Positions 19,940 to 30,592 of a stretch of 35,408 bases of DNA are shown one piece after another. Under the pieces are notes generated by a model, which worked only from the letters and a program-made list of their open reading frames with translations, did no database searches and had not been told where the DNA came from. Positions within the stretch are counted from its first letter, which is position 1, and each line of letters begins with the position of its first letter. Source of the stretch: Lenisia limosa (lineage: Eukaryota; Breviatea); contig LPNZ01008298.1 in the NCBI GenBank assembly GCA_001655205.1, positions 1 to 35,408 on the forward strand, written 5' to 3'. The translations under genes and the position numbers were made by a program.

Positions 19940-21059
19940 TCATGTTGCCCCTTCCCAATACTTTTTGCGTCCTGCAAGCAATGGAATGATCGCCTTGTTG
20001 GCGAACTCAATATTGTCACGATCTCCACCCTAAGGCAGGTAACACTCAATAAAGCCGAGGATATGTCAGCAAAATCCCCACCCCCCCCCTCTACACAATC
20101 TATCTATTGGACTTACAAAAACTATTTACCTTGATAGCAAGCATGAAATTGGTAAAGTGCAGGGAAAGCAAGCGGCCTGAAGGGGTATCCCGAACTGAGT
20201 AGCCACTGGCCACATGGGCAATGGGGAATTTGGCAAAGTGGAGTTTTGAAAGTCTTGAATTAGTATAATACACATACAGAACTTTGTTAGTGACACTCTA
20301 GCAGTATTAAGGATCATCACCATCCTGTCATATTTCGGCATTTTGTTCCCGTCGAACTCCATAGGCCCCCCATTGGCGGAGCAGACATTGAAGAGCAAAT
20401 CTGGTTACATCAAAAAAGGAACCTTCGTATTCTCTGCAGATACCTGCCCCAAAGTGCCAAAGGGTGTGGAAGAGCCCCAAGCCCGACTTTGTCAAAAAAA
20501 AAATAACTTTAGTGGGCTGGCACACATCCTTGCCCTGGACAACCTTGGCGGACTCCTCAATTGACATGGAGCCCACATCACCAATTCTACTCTATTAGAC
20601 ACCGCCCCCAATGTAATATGAATACCTACCCCCCAACCGGATGGGAAGTGACCCAAGGGCGGATATCGATTCCGCAAGGGATTTGATCAGCTGGTTGAGC
20701 TTGATTGAGCCTGGGGAAAGATGTGGTTATATCCAAAGAATGAAACAGCATACCGTTAATTGTCCCTTCATTCTCATGAATGAGAGCTTGGTTGCGAATG
20801 AGGGTTTGTTTTGAGCTTTGGGTGTTGAAGTAGTGAGCTGAACAATTACTCTTTGGAATCCGATAAGAGTATAACAATTACGTTGAGGGTGATAAAGTTC
20901 CAAAATCATACGATATAATGGTAAAATATGATGAGTGATAAACTATTTGTGTGATCTTCTAAATATACTAATAAGCATAATTACACAACCAACTTTGAAA
21001 TGAAGCTCTGGTTCACATTCCAAATCATTAGTGTCCTTTATTTCACCATCTTTGGGCAT
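19940..21059 (-). CDS. Nine-exon gene, 239-residue unknown protein
   Basis: Exons, in order on the minus strand: 21059-20994, 20958-20944, 20850-20754, 20710-20626, 20589-20508, 20486-20444, 20400-20283, 20253-20130 and 20029-19940. All eight introns are GT-AG (35, 93, 43, 36, 21, 43, 29 and 100 nt). The phases join into 239 codons without a stop from ATG at 21059 to TGA at 19940, which is strong evidence that the model is right. Pieces: MPKDGEIKDTNDLE, NQALIHENEGTING, LNQLIKSLAESISALGSLPI, GLGLFHTLWHFGADLLFNVC, GPMEFDGNKMPKYDRMVM and FAKFPIAHVASGYSVRDTPS. It looks soluble, with one amphipathic helix region near residues 58-80. I do not recognise it. The short second exon is the weakest part. 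A 10-N gap lies downstream of the stop. Confidence 0.75.
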
Positions 21060-21353
21060 CTGACTTGTTATGAAGGATGTAAATGGCTTGAATAATGATC
21101 ATTATACCAGTGACAATCCTTTCGCTTAGTTATTATTATGAAGTTGGTTGTTGTCATGTAGGTCGGTTGGTGGTGGTGGGGAGCAAGGGGAGTGAAAGTG
21201 CCTTTAAAAAGTAATACACCCCCTACTTTGAATTTTCTGAACCAGCCTTTGATATACCCTGTTATACAGCCTCACGGCTGAATCACTGTTCTTTTTAGAA
21301 TTTGTTGAATGTACAGTCCACAAATTTATCCTTGTTTCTGCTAATCTCTATAG

Positions 21354-21623
21354 CCACCGTTGACAAAGCTACTCTTGCCAAAGAAGCTGGAGATTATCTC
21401 AAAACACTCGGTGAAGCGACCATCAAAGTAAGACTTGAGGTCATGATGCTCTCTTGCCAATCATAATGCTGCATGAGGCTCCCACAAGAACCTCTTATTT
21501 TCATTTTAGAAATATCTCCAAAAAGTCCAACTGTTCTTCAAATATGTCAACAGAAAGCGATGCGCTAGTCTGGTAGATTATATACAATATTTATTTCTTT
21601 GCGGGACCGGCAAACCCCTCTAA
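21354..21623 (+). CDS. Exon pair of an unidentified gene, 3' end
   Basis: After a CTATAG acceptor, exon 21354-21427 reads TVDKATLAKEAGDYLKTLGE. A GTAAGA...TTTTAG intron of 82 nt follows. The last exon, 21510-21623, reads KYLQKVQLFFKYVNRKRCAS and ends at TAA. Phases agree. It is predicted helical and has no known motif. The upstream exon(s) with the start were not found between 21060 and 21350, so this could also be a short remnant. Confidence 0.4.
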
Positions 21624-22029
21624 AACCCAATCATTTTTTATAATATTTTTTTTTTGCTTTTTTCTTAGTTTAAATCTCCTTTTCAGCATATTTTCCACCT
21701 GTTTGATCTCCAAAATGGGAATATTCAATTATGGTCCTGGTTATAACGAAGAGTTAAGCCTCAAATGGGCTCCCCCCCAATAATCATTGTTTTTATTGTG
21801 TCTCCCCCCCACACTCAAAATGGGCTTTTTTATGAGCATTGTTTTGATTGTGTTTTCTTTGTAGATACAGACCCAACAAGTAATCAGAGTAGAGACAACA
21901 AACAAAACATGTCAGCTTGGACAAAACTCATTAAATATAATATGTATCCCAATCATTATTCGAAGAGAAACATGTATATTCTACCATCAATAGAGCACAA
22001 AACAAAAAAAAATAAGACCCCCATTTCTT

Positions 22030-23180
22030 CTTCTTCTTTGGGTTAATAGCCCTGGCCTTAGCTACACGGCACTTGGCATTAGTTGTCAGTTCCTTGACAC
22101 CCTCCACATTCTCAAAGAAAAACTAATATAATCAATACAAATTTTATAAACCTTTGGGCCGCAGGAGAGGCCATGAGCAGAATCAATTCGTTTTTTGCGA
22201 AGCACAGTCTCCTTTAGGTCATCTTCGGCAGCAACGAGTTCGCCCGGCTTCAGTAAAAAAACGCTCTCGCCCTACTCAAATGATGTAAATCAATACTAAA
22301 TACAAATATTTACTGGGGATAAGAACTATGGCATAGAAAATAAGACCAACAACGACACCACAAAAAACCTACCAGCAGCGTTCATGCTCCGGACAAGGTC
22401 CATTCGGTGCAAGAATCTTGAGAATAATGAGGGGTGGGGGAGGGGCATATCATTCACAACCAGAAAACTGAGCATACCAGTAGCCTCAATCTCAGCCTTC
22501 GCCTGACCAACTGCCTGTTTCCTCTCAACATCTAGTATCTCTCTCTCCTCCGAGCACCGTTCCGCCAATGATGCCATGCTACGACGTCGGCAGATTTCGA
22601 CAGCGTGGCATGTTTTCAATGACGGAAGCTACATCAGTCAACATCGTTAGCCACCACAAATCCAAAACTTGAAGTTCCTTATTATTTAGAAAAATTAAAC
22701 TGTGTGAATTGGTACAAATTTGTTCTCCGCGAGAGACATAAAAGGTGCTTACCTCTTCTGGAAGAACCGATAGCGGACTGTCCGGGCGAAGCCTGAGATC
22801 GTTTTGATCTTTGACCAACAACAAAATGTCAAAGGCGTCCACACCATCACAATATGAAGAGATATTGGATTATAGTATTTCCCAATCCTTCTAATACATA
22901 ATATACACATTATATCTTACAAACCTTCGGCGGCAGAGTTGGCCCTTCTGACTATGGGCCTTCAAAAGCTCAAATCAAAGGTTCCTTACTTTCCAACATC
23001 ATTGTGGTCAACGTTATCGCCTGAAAGAAGTCAACGGAGGCTTTCGAATAAAAATTGACAACATAGTTGTGTGTGGCTTCATGTCTCAGGGTCCTCAGGA
23101 GATAGGCTGGAGTGTGGGATTCGATAAAATGAGGAATGATATCCTTTGATACAGCATCTGTGAATACTATCTCTACACTA
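22030..23180 (-). CDS. Unidentified multi-exon gene, basic C-terminus
   Basis: Minus-strand pieces, in order: IIPHFIESHTPAYLLRTLRH with KASVDFFQAITLTTMMLE (about 23155-22990), RRANSAAEG (about 22960-22925), VDAFDILLLVKDQNDLRLRP (about 22840-22750), a helical exon with SMASLAERCSEEREILDVER (about 22600-22495), then GESVFLLKPGELVAAEDDLK and, across a clean 29-nt intron (22125-22153), VEGVKELTTNAKCRVAKARA before a lysine run near 22030. The first part loosely resembles the LR..RHE...DFF...DAF pattern of MO25/CAB39 scaffolds. I rate that as weak, and the coiled and basic C-terminal exons do not fit MO25. These could be two genes. Confidence 0.4.
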
Positions 23181-23456
23181 ATAACACTGAACTAATAAAA
23201 TAATCAGCTTATATCTATATTCTCGTTTTTCCACCGGTTTTCCTGTTTTCTTTCCTTTTTAATATTAATTAATCTTTTTTCGCCAAAAGGAGTAAGAGGG
23301 GTGATTTTTGGCAAAAGCAGGAAAAGTGGTGGGGGAACGCCGCCAGATCCGTAACCAGATCCCTGGATCCCATCAATTTCTGGGAGTTTCAGCCCCTTTG
23401 GGGTTTGGGTTCAGTTTGGGTTGTTTAGTACATGCTTTCCAGAAAAACTGAATACT

Positions 23457-23723
23457 ATGGCAAGGAGGAGAAGAAAAGCCCAATCTTCTGGTAAAGTTAA
23501 GAGCCCCGGTTTATTGCAATTGTTTGATTGTCCATGGTGTAATTTTGAAGCCACTGTTACTACTTACTTGTTTGTTTTTGCTTTTTTAACTTGAAATTAT
23601 TCAACTAAGATCGGCAGTATTGAATGTTCTGCTTGTGGAGAGTGCTTTAAATGTGCTATTAGTGAATTATCTCAACCAATTGACGTTTTTTCTGAATGGA
23701 TAGATGTTTTTGATATCCAATAA
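23457..23723 (+). CDS. ELOF1: ELOF1 / Elf1 transcription elongation factor
   Basis: Elf1 is a small zinc-ribbon protein that rides with RNA polymerase II and acts in elongation and transcription-coupled repair. Exon 1, 23457-23573, starts MARRRRKAQSSG, matching the conserved basic N-terminus, and carries the first zinc knuckle, FDCPWCNFE. A 36-nt intron (23574-23609, GTTTTTG to CTAAG) follows. Exon 2, 23610-23723, has the second knuckle ECSACGECF and the conserved end ELSQPIDVFSEWID, stopping at TAA. Total 76 residues against about 83 in animals. The linker between the knuckles is a few residues shorter than usual, so the donor site could differ slightly. All four zinc-binding cysteines are present. 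Confidence 0.88.
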
Positions 23724-24290
23724 ATAATTTCTCACACTAAAACTCCTTCCATTTTGCAAACCCAGACTTTACATGCGAGTTTGAGCGGATGGTTGAAGGA
23801 TTACGATATTTCAAACTTTTAAGTTTGTATTTCAGTTGTATTTGGCTTAAATACAACTAGGTTGTTGGGGATTCTAGTGTTTGAACAAGTGTCCACAAAC
23901 CATCTCAGAATTTCAAATTCCAGAATATTTCAGCTCAGGTTTTGGAACTTTCGACTTTTGATTGGAATTTTTGAATTGGTTACACCTTATGCCTTGGGGA
24001 GCTACCTGAGATCTGCCTGAGGTTGGCTGATTGGCCTTGGCCCCAAGGCCCCAAACTTGGCCCAACATGAAGGTAAAGTGGTAAAGTAATTTCTGAACAA
24101 TTTTTACTCCATGGGCGCAAAATGGAGGTAAAAAAGATCAGGGATGGGGGTCTGACCTGGAGGCATATACAAGGCATATATATCCAAGGGGCCGCGGATC
24201 TCGGTAAAGTGACGACCTCCAACTCCAGTCCTCCCCGGATCTCCACGAACTTCGTCCGATCTTGGCCTGATCTTTTTTTTGGGTCGGCTT
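23724..24290. other. No confident gene
   Basis: AT-rich to 23990, then a GC-richer stretch (24000-24290) with GGCCTTGGCCCCAAGGCCCC and similar short palindromes. Open frames on both strands there give unconvincing proteins. Confidence 0.4.
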
Positions 24291-24291
24291 G

Positions 24292-24745
24292 CCATGGGGT
24301 GGTGCCCCGAGGGTAAATTACTAGACAATTTTGGTCTCGTACAAAATTTTATCGTTCACAGTTTCAAAATCTCTATCATCGGATTTAGTTAGTCCGCAGT
24401 TTTATTATTATATATTCCGTAAGCGGAAGGCAATTTACCATCACAGTCTCGAGATAAGTGTACCTTGGTTCACCCCCACTAGAGTTCCGTTCTATTCCGG
24501 TTGCAAAAGGCATCAGTTTGCGTTGAAAACACCTGTAAGCGGCGTTAGACCTTCATATTTATGGGACTCTTTCAGGAGTCTTGTCAACCTCAATTCTTTT
24601 CTCTTCCCCGTTTTCATGTACATCTGACCATTATAAATGCAAATAGGGCGCATATAAAACGCATTCACCAAAAAATCTCTTTTTGCGCGCCTTTTCACCC
24701 GCCAATTCTATTTCATACTTTTGTTTTGCTAGTATTACATACCTC
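24292..24745 (+). repeat. Repeat F, copy 1
   Basis: From GGTGGTGCCCCGAGGGTAAA to CTAGTATTACATACC this segment is homologous to the reverse complement of 32770-33138 and, for its first part, to 33460-33640. Shared landmarks: TTCACAGTTTCAAAATCTC, ACCATCACAGTCTCGAG, TTGGTTCACCCCC, GTTCCGTTCTATTCCGG, AACACCTGTAAG and CACCCGCCAATTCTA. Divergence and small indels suggest an old copy. Confidence 0.75.
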
Positions 24746-24793
24746 CCACCTTCCGCGTCATTATGTGTAGTTTACTCTTGGTATTCGATAAAA

Positions 24794-25555
24794 TTGCTCT
24801 CCTGAGGTGTCATGTGCTCTTATCCACCCTTAAGGCCTACAATCAAGCTGCTGANNNNNNNNNNNNNNNNNNNNNNNNNNNNNNNNNNNNNNNNNNNNNN
24901 NNNNNNNNNNNNNNNNNNNNNNNNNNNNNNNNNNNNNNNNNNNNNNNNNNNNNNNNNNNNNNNNNNNNNNNNNNNNNNNNNNNNNNNNNNNNNNNNNNNN
25001 NNNNNNNNNNNNNNNNNNNNNNNNNNNNNNNNNNNNNNNNNNNNNNNNNNNNNNNNNNNNNNNNNNNNNNNNNNNNNGTGCATCCTCAATACCGACACGT
25101 TGATTGACCTTATCCGTGAGGCAAAAGGTAATGATCCTGACAGAGCAAAAGCAGCCTGGGTCAACATTGCTGAATATCACCAAGCTTTGACTGACACTGA
25201 AATCGAATTCTTTGATTCCAATCCTGATACTCTTCCTNNNNNNNNNNNNNNNNNNNNNNNNNNNNNNNNNNNNNNNNNNNNNNNNNNNNNNNNNNNNNNN
25301 NNNNNNNNNNNNNNNNNNNNNNNNNNNNNNNNNNNNNNNNNNNNNNNNNNNNNNNNNNNNNNNNNNNNNNNNNNNNNNNNNNNNNNNNNNNNNNNNNNNN
25401 NNNNNNNNNNNNNNNNNNNNNNNNNNNNNNNNNNNNNNNNNNNNNNNNNNNNNNNNNNNNNNNNNNNNNNNNNNNNNNNNNNNNNNNNNNNNNNNNNNNN
25501 NNNNNNNNNNNNNNNNNNNNNNNNNNNNNNNNNCAAAAAGCCCACAAAAGTTTGA
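24794..25555 (+). pseudogene. Plus-strand relative of family A transposase
   Basis: The plus strand reads RCHVLLSTLKAYNQAA up to a gap (24855-25077), then CILNTDTLIDLIREAKGNDP and NIAEYHQALTDTEIEFFDSN up to a second gap (25238-25533), then KKPTKV and TGA. These match the late DDE exon and C-terminal exons of family A in the same order. The protein differs at many positions by conservative changes, and no stop or frameshift is seen in the visible parts. No terminal repeat or HTH exon is near. It could be an old family member or a retained host gene; gaps prevent a decision. Confidence 0.6.
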
Positions 25556-26078
25556 TAACTTAGTCTTGTTTTGCATCACCAGGAACTGAAAAGGGGGTGA
25601 ACTGAACTTCCGACACTTCCGTTTTTTTTTTTATTGTTTTTTGCTAATTTTTACTTTCTACTGGTTTGAATAGTAAAATAATGAATTCTTGTGGTGTTAT
25701 GACGCCGTTTATTCAATAATGACGGGATATCCCAATAATGACGGGGTTTTGGCGCGGGAGCATATATTGTTTTTTGATTGATTTGAATTCATCGTTTAAT
25801 GAAAAGCCAATTTTTTGATTGAGGGAATACCACGAAGATTTAAATACTTCCAGACTTGCAAAGTGTTACTCTGCTCTCCAAAATGCCAAGCGCTTTAGCT
25901 GATGGGATCACCTTCCATCACTAAGGTTTGTGACATTTTGGTTGCTTGTACATAATCTGTATATCATATAAGTTTATTGAATTCTGTAAGACATACCAGT
26001 TCTCATACATACATGAATATTATACAATATCTTGCCTATTATTGTTATAGCATATTGTTAAAGCGTAATCAAGATCAG
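25556..26078. other. No confident gene
   Basis: AT-rich. A direct repeat, AATAATGACGGG, occurs twice near 25715-25745. A possible start ATGCCAAGCGCTTTAGC near 25883 could open the next gene but reaches TAA after 13 codons. Confidence 0.35.
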
Positions 26079-27433
26079 AAAAAGGACTCCCTCGTTGGGC
26101 CTCAGATTGAAGCTGCTATGGTGCTGGCCATGCACCTCAAGTGGAAGCCTCTATATGAGGTACGTACTCCAATTTGAATGACTTCATTTTTTCTCATTTT
26201 TGGCGAGTGTTACAAAATGAAAAGAGTTTCTCCACCATTTATTGCAGCATATCCAGGTCTGTGCTTGCTAGAAATCAGATGAAGAGCTCCCTATTCATTA
26301 GTATCCTTTTTTCATGGGTTTTATTTTCTTGCCCTTTTTTAAAAAAAACATTGGGAAAACAATTATACCCCCCTTCACCTACAAGACCCCCCGATCGTGC
26401 AAGAACAAGTGGGTAAACGTGAAATAAAATGGCATAATTCTGTTTATCACTATTGAGAAAAATATTTTGCCTTCTGGACTATCGGGGAAGATGTAGATAG
26501 AATCTATAACAAATACTATCTCTCGTTATCTCAATTGGCCTAGAAAGACAACAGCCTGCAGGCGGCAACTGCCAATTATGCAAATGGGATGCCTCTTCAG
26601 TATGAGGACCCATCGGTATGTTGCGCACAACACCCCTTCCATGTCTAATAGCAATTTAGATTAAAAATGTCATCAATGCTGGTCGTCTCCCAGCACCAAA
26701 GGCCAAAGGGCTGAAAGCAATGGTAATACTACTGCGCGCATTCTCATATTCTTTTAGTTTCACCAAAATGGAACAACAACTGCTGTGGTATTGACTCTGT
26801 ATTTGTCAGCAAATGTTACACTTTGAGACCATCCGCATTGAACACAGGTATTTTGATTCTTCTTTGATTTCATTTTGCTACAGACCCCTTGGCGTGTCGG
26901 ACTTGGTCCTGCTGGCGAGGCAGGAAGCCGTCAATGGCAGGCGCCACCCCGACAAATCCGGTCGTCTCTAACGATCTTTAATTCTTGGCTCCACCCAATA
27001 CCCGGTTTCTCGTCCTCCAGGTAGTGCTGTCATACATTAGTTATTTTACTCCATGTTCTTATATATCTAGCTTCAAGATATGTAGACACACTCCAAACAG
27101 GTCAATCCGTTTCCCTTGCCCCTGTCCTCAAGAAGGTGAATTCTGGCATTTCATTTTCTGTTTTGGTGTTTTAGCAGAACCAGACAGCGTGTTTGGGAAT
27201 GCCCTTTCTTGTAAACTTGTCTCAAGGTACGATTGCTGCCAGAAGGGAGTTCTACCTATTCTTGGCACCTCAAGCTGGTCTTATTGACGTTGAACATGTA
27301 TGAAAATATGTTATTCCCCTCTGTGGGTCGCCCAGATTGTTTAAGAAAATACCGCCCTGGAAAGGTCTACCAGAATGAAAGACCGTCCCTGTTAATACAG
27401 CACGGACCAAGGCTTGACTGTGTTGAGATGTAA
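26079..27433 (+). CDS. Unidentified multi-exon gene
   Basis: Consecutive plus-strand exons with clean GT-AG borders. KKDSLVGPQIEAAMVLAMHL ends before GTACGT at 26160. DNSLQAATANYANGMPLQYE (26546-26616) and IKNVINAGRLPAPKAKGLKA (26661-26722) follow, then FHQNGTTTAV, TIRIEHR and PLGVSDLVLLARQEAVNGRR (phase-matched). Later come RYVDTLQTGQSVSLAPVLKK (about 27077-27136), QNQTACLGMPFLVNLSQ (27176-27227) and a last frame to TAA near 27433. Two splits would imply introns of 15 and 16 nt (near 26256 and 27228); the second can also be read through. The phase around 26975-27075 is unresolved. No family recognised. Confidence 0.45.
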
Positions 27434-28278
27434 GAAAGCTAAAATGGTTGTGTTCATAATTTTATTACTCTGTCCAACCATTCGTATTAGTATAGTGTCT
27501 GGCACCTAGAAAGAGAAAAGCTCAGCTCAGGTCATATCTCATGAAAAAACTCTTTGTGAGGAATATTTCAGTTTTCTCTTTCTATTAATACATTTATTAT
27601 CAGTTTTTTTATTATAAGTTGTTTTATTATTATATCACAATATCTAATAAGAAGAATAAAGAAGGAAGGGATGAAGCGCAGACGCAGAAGGAGAGTAATG
27701 ATCTCGAAATCCTTTACAAGAGATGTTCAGATCATATGGAGGTGTTTGAACTTGAACAAAGTGTCTCCTCCTCTGAAAATGCTCCATCTTTAATTAAATA
27801 TGTTGATATTAATTACATACATGTAGATAGAACCAATGGATTCCGTGTTTAGTAACTACCCTGCTAGATCACAAGGTCCCAATACTTTTACGCCATTCTT
27901 GACAAATAAATCCAGCAGAACAGCAATTTTACTGTTTCTATGCTTGAGAATATATTTACTTTAATAATGCGTCTTAATTAAAACGGAAATTAGCGTGTCA
28001 CACGCCAGTCAACGTGAGGCGTACATTCATTAGGCGTAAGAATATTGATGCCCCCTGTTTTCCATCAAATATCTAGAGGGGGGCTGAGGCATTTCGTTGA
28101 GGTTCAAGCCCATGCAACCATATTCGGATGATTGGTGATTCGGCCAGAATTCATACTGCAGCAGAGGTATGAAGCAAGTAATACACAAGAGGGTTCCCTT
28201 ATTAATTTCCCAATGAGTAATTTTATTCTGTATTAGGTAGCAGCTAATGCATTTACGACATATGATATGGTATTATGA
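27434..28278. other. No confident gene; one possible ORF
   Basis: A plus-strand frame at about 27650-27852 is hydrophilic and charged (SNDLEILYKRCSDHMEVFEL) and ends at TAG. It could be a short gene or exon. The rest is AT-rich without motifs. Confidence 0.3.
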
Positions 28279-28700
28279 TCATGACGGAACCAGCTTCAAC
28301 ATCACATTTTCTACCTGGATGTCTTCGAGACAGAGCCACACTTTATTAATCCTACCGCTTGTGAAATCTTCGTCCATTCCGGCTCGGGCTACAGCAACAG
28401 TTTCTGTAACTGAGTATTCCATTTCAAAAGCAACGTTATTTGCTCTTAGGGCTGCTTTGTTGAGTACATCTTTTGACTTCGATTTTGAAGCCGAAACGGA
28501 GTGGAGAATCTGAGAAGAAACTCTTTCACTGGAGTTCCAGAGTTTAGACATGAAAGCAGTATTTTCCGGCTGAAATATATAAATATATCAAAAGAAATCA
28601 ATGCCAACTTGTGTTGCCATTTGCCGTGGAGCTTCGGAAACTTATGCTCTGCAATGAGAGCTTTGGCAGTTAAATTTCCACCCCTTCCTTTTAGGTACTA
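28279..28700 (-). CDS. Unidentified gene, last two exons
   Basis: On the minus strand, GGNLTAKALIAEHKFPKLHG (about 28690-28595) is followed by an intron ending ATATTTCAG. The last exon then begins NTAFMSKLWNSSERVSSQIL and continues KSKDVLNKAALRANNVAFEM, YSVTETVAVARAGMDEDFTS to the stop near 28279. The helical, charged composition is convincing as protein. The antisense frame over the same bases is less so. The upstream part is in the gap 28726-28885. Not recognised. Confidence 0.45.
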
Positions 28701-28926
28701 ACAAAAGAAATGGACATATGCTCACNNNNNNNNNNNNNNNNNNNNNNNNNNNNNNNNNNNNNNNNNNNNNNNNNNNNNNNNNNNNNNNNNNNNNNNNNNN
28801 NNNNNNNNNNNNNNNNNNNNNNNNNNNNNNNNNNNNNNNNNNNNNNNNNNNNNNNNNNNNNNNNNNNNNNNNNNNNNNNNNNNNNCAAATGAAAAGAAAA
28901 GGGGGGGATATATCCAAACATACACT

Positions 28927-29127
28927 CAGCTATTTTGCTTTCTTGGCCTCACGTTCAGCAGCTCGCTTGGCTTGGTGCTTGTTTTTGTCAGCCTTGCTCT
29001 TGGTGAGGGCCTTCACACCCCCCCTCTTAACGGCAGTCAAATGGTTAATAATTGCACCATTTGCTGTGTTAATTGCTGTGGCCCGCACAGGCGTGACCTT
29101 GACCTCGGTTTTTTTGAAAATAACCTA
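28927..29127 (-). CDS. Basic C-terminal exon of an unidentified protein
   Basis: After a TGCTATAG acceptor at about 29128, the minus strand reads VIFKKTEVKVTPVRATAINT, INHLTAVKRGGVKALTKSKA and a lysine/arginine/alanine helix ending AEREAKKAK and TAG. The composition recalls ribosomal or chromatin proteins, but I match no family. It lies downstream of the transposase relic at 29255-30330 and could be its last exon, since family A transposases also end in a lysine-rich exon. Confidence 0.4.
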
Positions 29128-29254
29128 TAGCAGTAAAAATATGAAGACTCTAAAGTGGGGAACATCCAACAAAAGTTGCAATATAGATCGAAATATTCTT
29201 CTAAAAACGCACCCGGTTAATACTTCTTCTTTGATTTTTTTCTAGCCGCGGCAA

Positions 29255-30330
29255 CGAACGCGCAGACGTCATTGAACATCTGCCAAAAGGACCAACATTA
29301 AACGTGAACTGTGGCCATCCAATTTTACCAAAGCAACAGCATCCTTTCAAAGGTTATGTCTTTTTCTTGCTTTATCCACCAGAGGAATTAGAATCATTTT
29401 TGACCAATCCAAAAACGTATCAGTGCACTAGAGAAATTATGAAGTCAAATACAGAGAAGATAGGCATTTCTCCCCTCAAACCATCCATCCATGAGGCCCA
29501 AAAGCGATTTCAGCTTCATAGTCATCAATGATTTGCTTCTCCACCGACGCATTTTGCTATCCAACAATCACATAAGCTCGAAGGCGACTTCCATCCGACC
29601 TGTAACGTGAAACAAGACGATATATGTCAAAGCAATCAAAAACTCACATGCCTCCTCACATCAATGCAGTGTGCTCGATTTTCCCCAAAGATTTGGTAAA
29701 CCCATCACAATTTCCAGATTTTAAGACTCTACTTTGCTGTCATTAGTAGCGTCATTGAAAGTTTCGTCAGAATTTACTATCAGCAGAGGATTGATATCAT
29801 ATTTTTTAATAGTTTTAAATTCACTAAAAATATTGCTGCAACTTGGCAGGAAGGTCATCGGACATACAATGTATAAGTGGATTCAACAAATACAGCGGTC
29901 TGTGTACTCCAAATTTGATGTCCATATCCCTATTTCTTTCCATAAAGCCATTTAACCATCTTTCAGTGAAATCAAGTACTTTCAAATGCGGGTATAAAGA
30001 ACGATATAATGCCTGAGCCTAAAGATTTATAAATGATACCAGCAACTCTTCACCATCACTCAAAAGTTGTTGTCTTCCACTTTTTTTTTAGATGAAATTC
30101 CAGACTCCAAATGTACATATTTTGAAATTGTCGCTTGACTTAAACCAAAAAGTAAAGAGAGCTTTCGCTGCAAAAACAATTCACCATTAGGTTCAACAAT
30201 TGAACTAAATTATTTTAACCTAAATTGTAAATTCACTGTCATCTCGTCTTACATTATCTGAAAGAATCAAATCCTTGAACGTTTCCTCATTTTTAAGACG
30301 GAGTCCGTTTGGAACTGCCCAAGCAGGAAA
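29255..30330 (-). pseudogene. Second DDE_1/pogo-type transposase (family B), decayed
   Basis: Minus-strand pieces in order: NGLRLKNEETFKDLILSDN, a GTAAGA...TTTTTGCAG intron, RKLSLLFGLSQATISKYVHL (helix-turn-helix, about 30175-30110), LDFTERWLNGFMERNRDMDI (second DNA-binding part, about 29955-29900), INPLLIVNSDETF (first catalytic Asp, about 29790-29755), SDGSRLRAYVIVG (about 29600) and VKLDGHSSRLMLVLLAD (second Asp, about 29330-29280). Stops between pieces and loss of the third Asp region mark a dead copy. It is distinct in sequence from family A, though both share DGHSSR. Confidence 0.7.
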
Positions 30331-30592
30331 ACCTTAAAAAAACATTCTTTGACAGAATTGAAATGACAAATTCCTATTCAACACCCAAAGACTTCATAAT
30401 GACGGAAATGGGTTCAGGGGGTAAATTCGAGAATCTCATCGAAATAATCGCTTCTTCAACAGTTTTTAAACAGCCAAAATCATAGTTTTTCCAGAAATCA
30501 TTTAAAAAAGAAAGATTTACTTCAATCTAATATTTAATCAATAATAAAAAAGAAAACCCAGCATATCATTATGTATTTTGAAAAAAAAAAAA

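Noticed and set aside
19779-20033. Plus-strand ORF across 19.8-20.0 kb
   Set aside because: It overlaps the last exon of the minus-strand nine-exon gene, which has stronger support from phase-consistent introns.
22030-23180. Assignment as major vault protein or a ribosomal protein
   Set aside because: The lysine-rich end and the VFLLKPGE-like phrase are suggestive, but no diagnostic domain order of either family is present.
29304-29531. Plus-strand ORF of 75 codons (MNCGHPILPKQQ...)
   Set aside because: It is antisense to the LDGHSS catalytic motif of the family B transposase, which explains the open frame.
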